Origin: Burkholderia oklahomensis C6786
Lineage (GTDB): Bacteria > Pseudomonadota > Gammaproteobacteria > Burkholderiales > Burkholderiaceae
Assembly (NCBI RefSeq): GCF_000959365.1
Contig: NZ_CP009556.1
Span: 1,426,001 to 1,490,000 of the forward strand
Length of the DNA: 64,000 nucleotides
Direction: 5' to 3'
In this document: piece after piece, positions 62,866 to 64,000 of the stretch
Layout of the letters: each line of letters begins with the position of its first letter
Numbering within the stretch: position 1 is the first letter of the stretch
Notes under the pieces: model-generated
The model's input: the letters and a program-made list of their open reading frames with translations, nothing else
The model's database searches: none
Told to the model about the DNA's origin: nothing
Translations under genes and position numbers: made by a program

Positions 62866-63543
62866 ACGGCGGGCCGATGGACGAATCGGTTCGTCCGCTC
62901 GGAGAGCATGCCGACTTCCGCTGCGGCCGGTCTGCCGGCGCGGAAGGGATCGGGCGTACGGATGATTTCGAATGACGCGGATGCGTCGTGGCGCCTCGCC
63001 GCCATGGCATCTCGCGGGCCTTCGATGCCGTGCCCGCCGAACTCGAGCCGTCACCGTTTCTCCGCATTCCACTGCCATCGCGCCGGCCCACGTGCGCGTT
63101 TCATCGAACCCGACGCCGCGGCAAGGATCGAGGGTTGACGATGTTCGAACGATCGGCGCTTGCGGTCGAACAGTTCGTCGAGCACCGGATTCACTGGATT
63201 CACTGGATTCACCGGATTCTCGACGCGGGTCAGGGCGTCGTGAGGCGAGGCCGTTCGAGCCGCGTCATATGCGCTGGAATGGCGATTGAGCCGCGACTTC
63301 GCGGCATGGAGCCGAACGTCGTGCCGATCCGAAGCGTCGACACGGGCATTCGCGCAACGCGTCGGGCATCGACTTGCGACATGTTGCGACGCGCATCGTC
63401 GAACCCGAGCGGTCCGGCTTGCCGTGATGCGCCTGATCGCATTCGCGAGCCACGAGCCGCGGACTACGAGCCGCAGACCAAGAGCCAGCCGCCAGCCGTC
63501 AGCCGCCACCGAAAACAACGATCCGCGAACCGAATCCAGGCCC
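62866..63543. other. Gap with no supported gene
   Basis: About 680 bases. It contains a short array of 9-base units (GGATTCACT type, four imperfect copies at 63187-63222). No hrpII box, RNA gene or coding frame with an RBS was found; the open frames are GC-driven. Confidence 0.35.
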
Positions 63544-64000
63544 TCAAGCAATCCCGCGCGCATGCGCATGCCGCGTCCACTGATAGCGATCGAGCCGCAG
63601 CAGCTGCGCGATGCGCGCGGCGACGTCGTCGTCGTCGTGACCGCCGACGCCGCCCATCGCGAGCTCGCTCACTTTCAGGAACCGGCCGACGAGCACCGTC
63701 GACGCCCGATCGCCCGACAGCAGCACGGTCTGCGCATAGCGCCGCCAGTCGTCGTCGTGCAGCGCATACAGGCACCAGCTCTGCAGCGCCGCGCACAGCG
63801 GCGTGCCGCGCTCCTGCTCCTCGAGCGTGCGCAGGATGTGCAGCGCGCCGATCCAGTCGCGCCGGCCGATGCGCAGCCGCACGTCGCACAGGTCGACCGC
63901 GGCGTTGCGCGGCTGCATCACGCGCAACGCGAGCAGCAGTTCGTCGAGGTCCGCGTGCGCGCTCGCGCGCAACCCGGCCGAGAAGACCGAGAGCAGCGCG
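63544..64000 (-). CDS. Second HrpB1/HrpK-family protein (start outside window)
   Basis: Leftward frame open from the right edge to 63544. The family pattern is clear: DLDELLLALRVMQPRNAAVDLCDVRLRIGRRDWIGALHILRTLEEQERGTPLCAALQSWCLYALHDDDWRRYAQTVL. It is distinct from the hrpB1 at 49389, so the locus has two members. Its N-terminal part and promoter lie beyond 64000. In related systems the HrpB1/HrpK proteins are near hrcC, which is not in this window, so hrcC may be to the right. Confidence 0.82.
   Translation of the reverse strand, partial: ALLSVFSAGLRASAHADLDELLLALRVMQPRNAAVDLCDVRLRIGRRDWIGALHILRTLEEQERGTPLCAALQSWCLYALHDDDWRRYAQTVLLSGDRASTVLVGRFLKVSELAMGGVGGHDDDDVAARIAQLLRLDRYQWTRHAHARGIA

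Noticed and set aside
63187..63222. Short GGATTCACT repeat
   Set aside because: Only four imperfect 9-base copies in a gene-free gap, with no link to a promoter or reading frame.

Overview
The window is GC-rich DNA that looks like a replicon of a Burkholderia species of the pseudomallei group, probably chromosome 2. The reasons are the codon use, a Ralstonia/Xanthomonas-type (Hrp2) type III secretion system (T3SS), a CYP116B P450, and the density of IS3, IS5, IS66, IS110 and IS701 debris. The species assignment is an inference.

Layout. (1) Positions 1-2605 are the end of a long phosphate acetyltransferase gene followed by a formate/nitrite channel gene. (2) Positions 2750-15850 are a low-GC island full of IS remnants. 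It holds a LuxR-type response regulator, the C-terminal half of an NRPS condensation-like domain, a Bcr/CflA-type efflux pump, a truncated alphaproteobacterial-type aspS, and an IS701-like element interrupted by a complete IS3-family element with a 5-bp target duplication. It also holds a small peptidoglycan-amidase cluster preceded by a heptanucleotide repeat. (3) Positions 15865-36619 are metabolic and signalling genes: a self-sufficient P450, a patatin, a copper-radical oxidase with cytochrome c and SCO1, and an atypical HD-GYP/FIST/histidine kinase operon. An MFS pump with a LysR regulator follows, then an itaconate-degradation locus (lysR, broken ccl, ich, ict) and a pyruvate oxidase. (4) Positions 37113-40317 are a secreted unknown and a MoeA-like/SUKH fusion. 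(5) Positions 40568-64000 are the T3SS and candidate effectors.

The T3SS has two divergent operons: hrpB1-hrpB2-hrcJ-hrpB4-hrcL-hrcN-hrpB7-hrcT leftward, and hrcU-hrcV-hpaP-hrcQ-hrcR-hrcS-hpaA rightward. The second is followed by hrcD-hrpD6-hrpE-hpaB and by hrpB, the AraC-type regulator. Seven exact TTCG-N16-TTCG (hrpII) boxes lie upstream of the T3SS operons and of four flanking genes. Each has a -10-like hexamer 31-32 nt downstream. This defines a local HrpB regulon and marks three proteins of unknown function and one GNAT acetyltransferase as likely T3SS-coregulated genes. The secretin hrcC is not in the window. A second hrpB1-like gene runs off the right edge.
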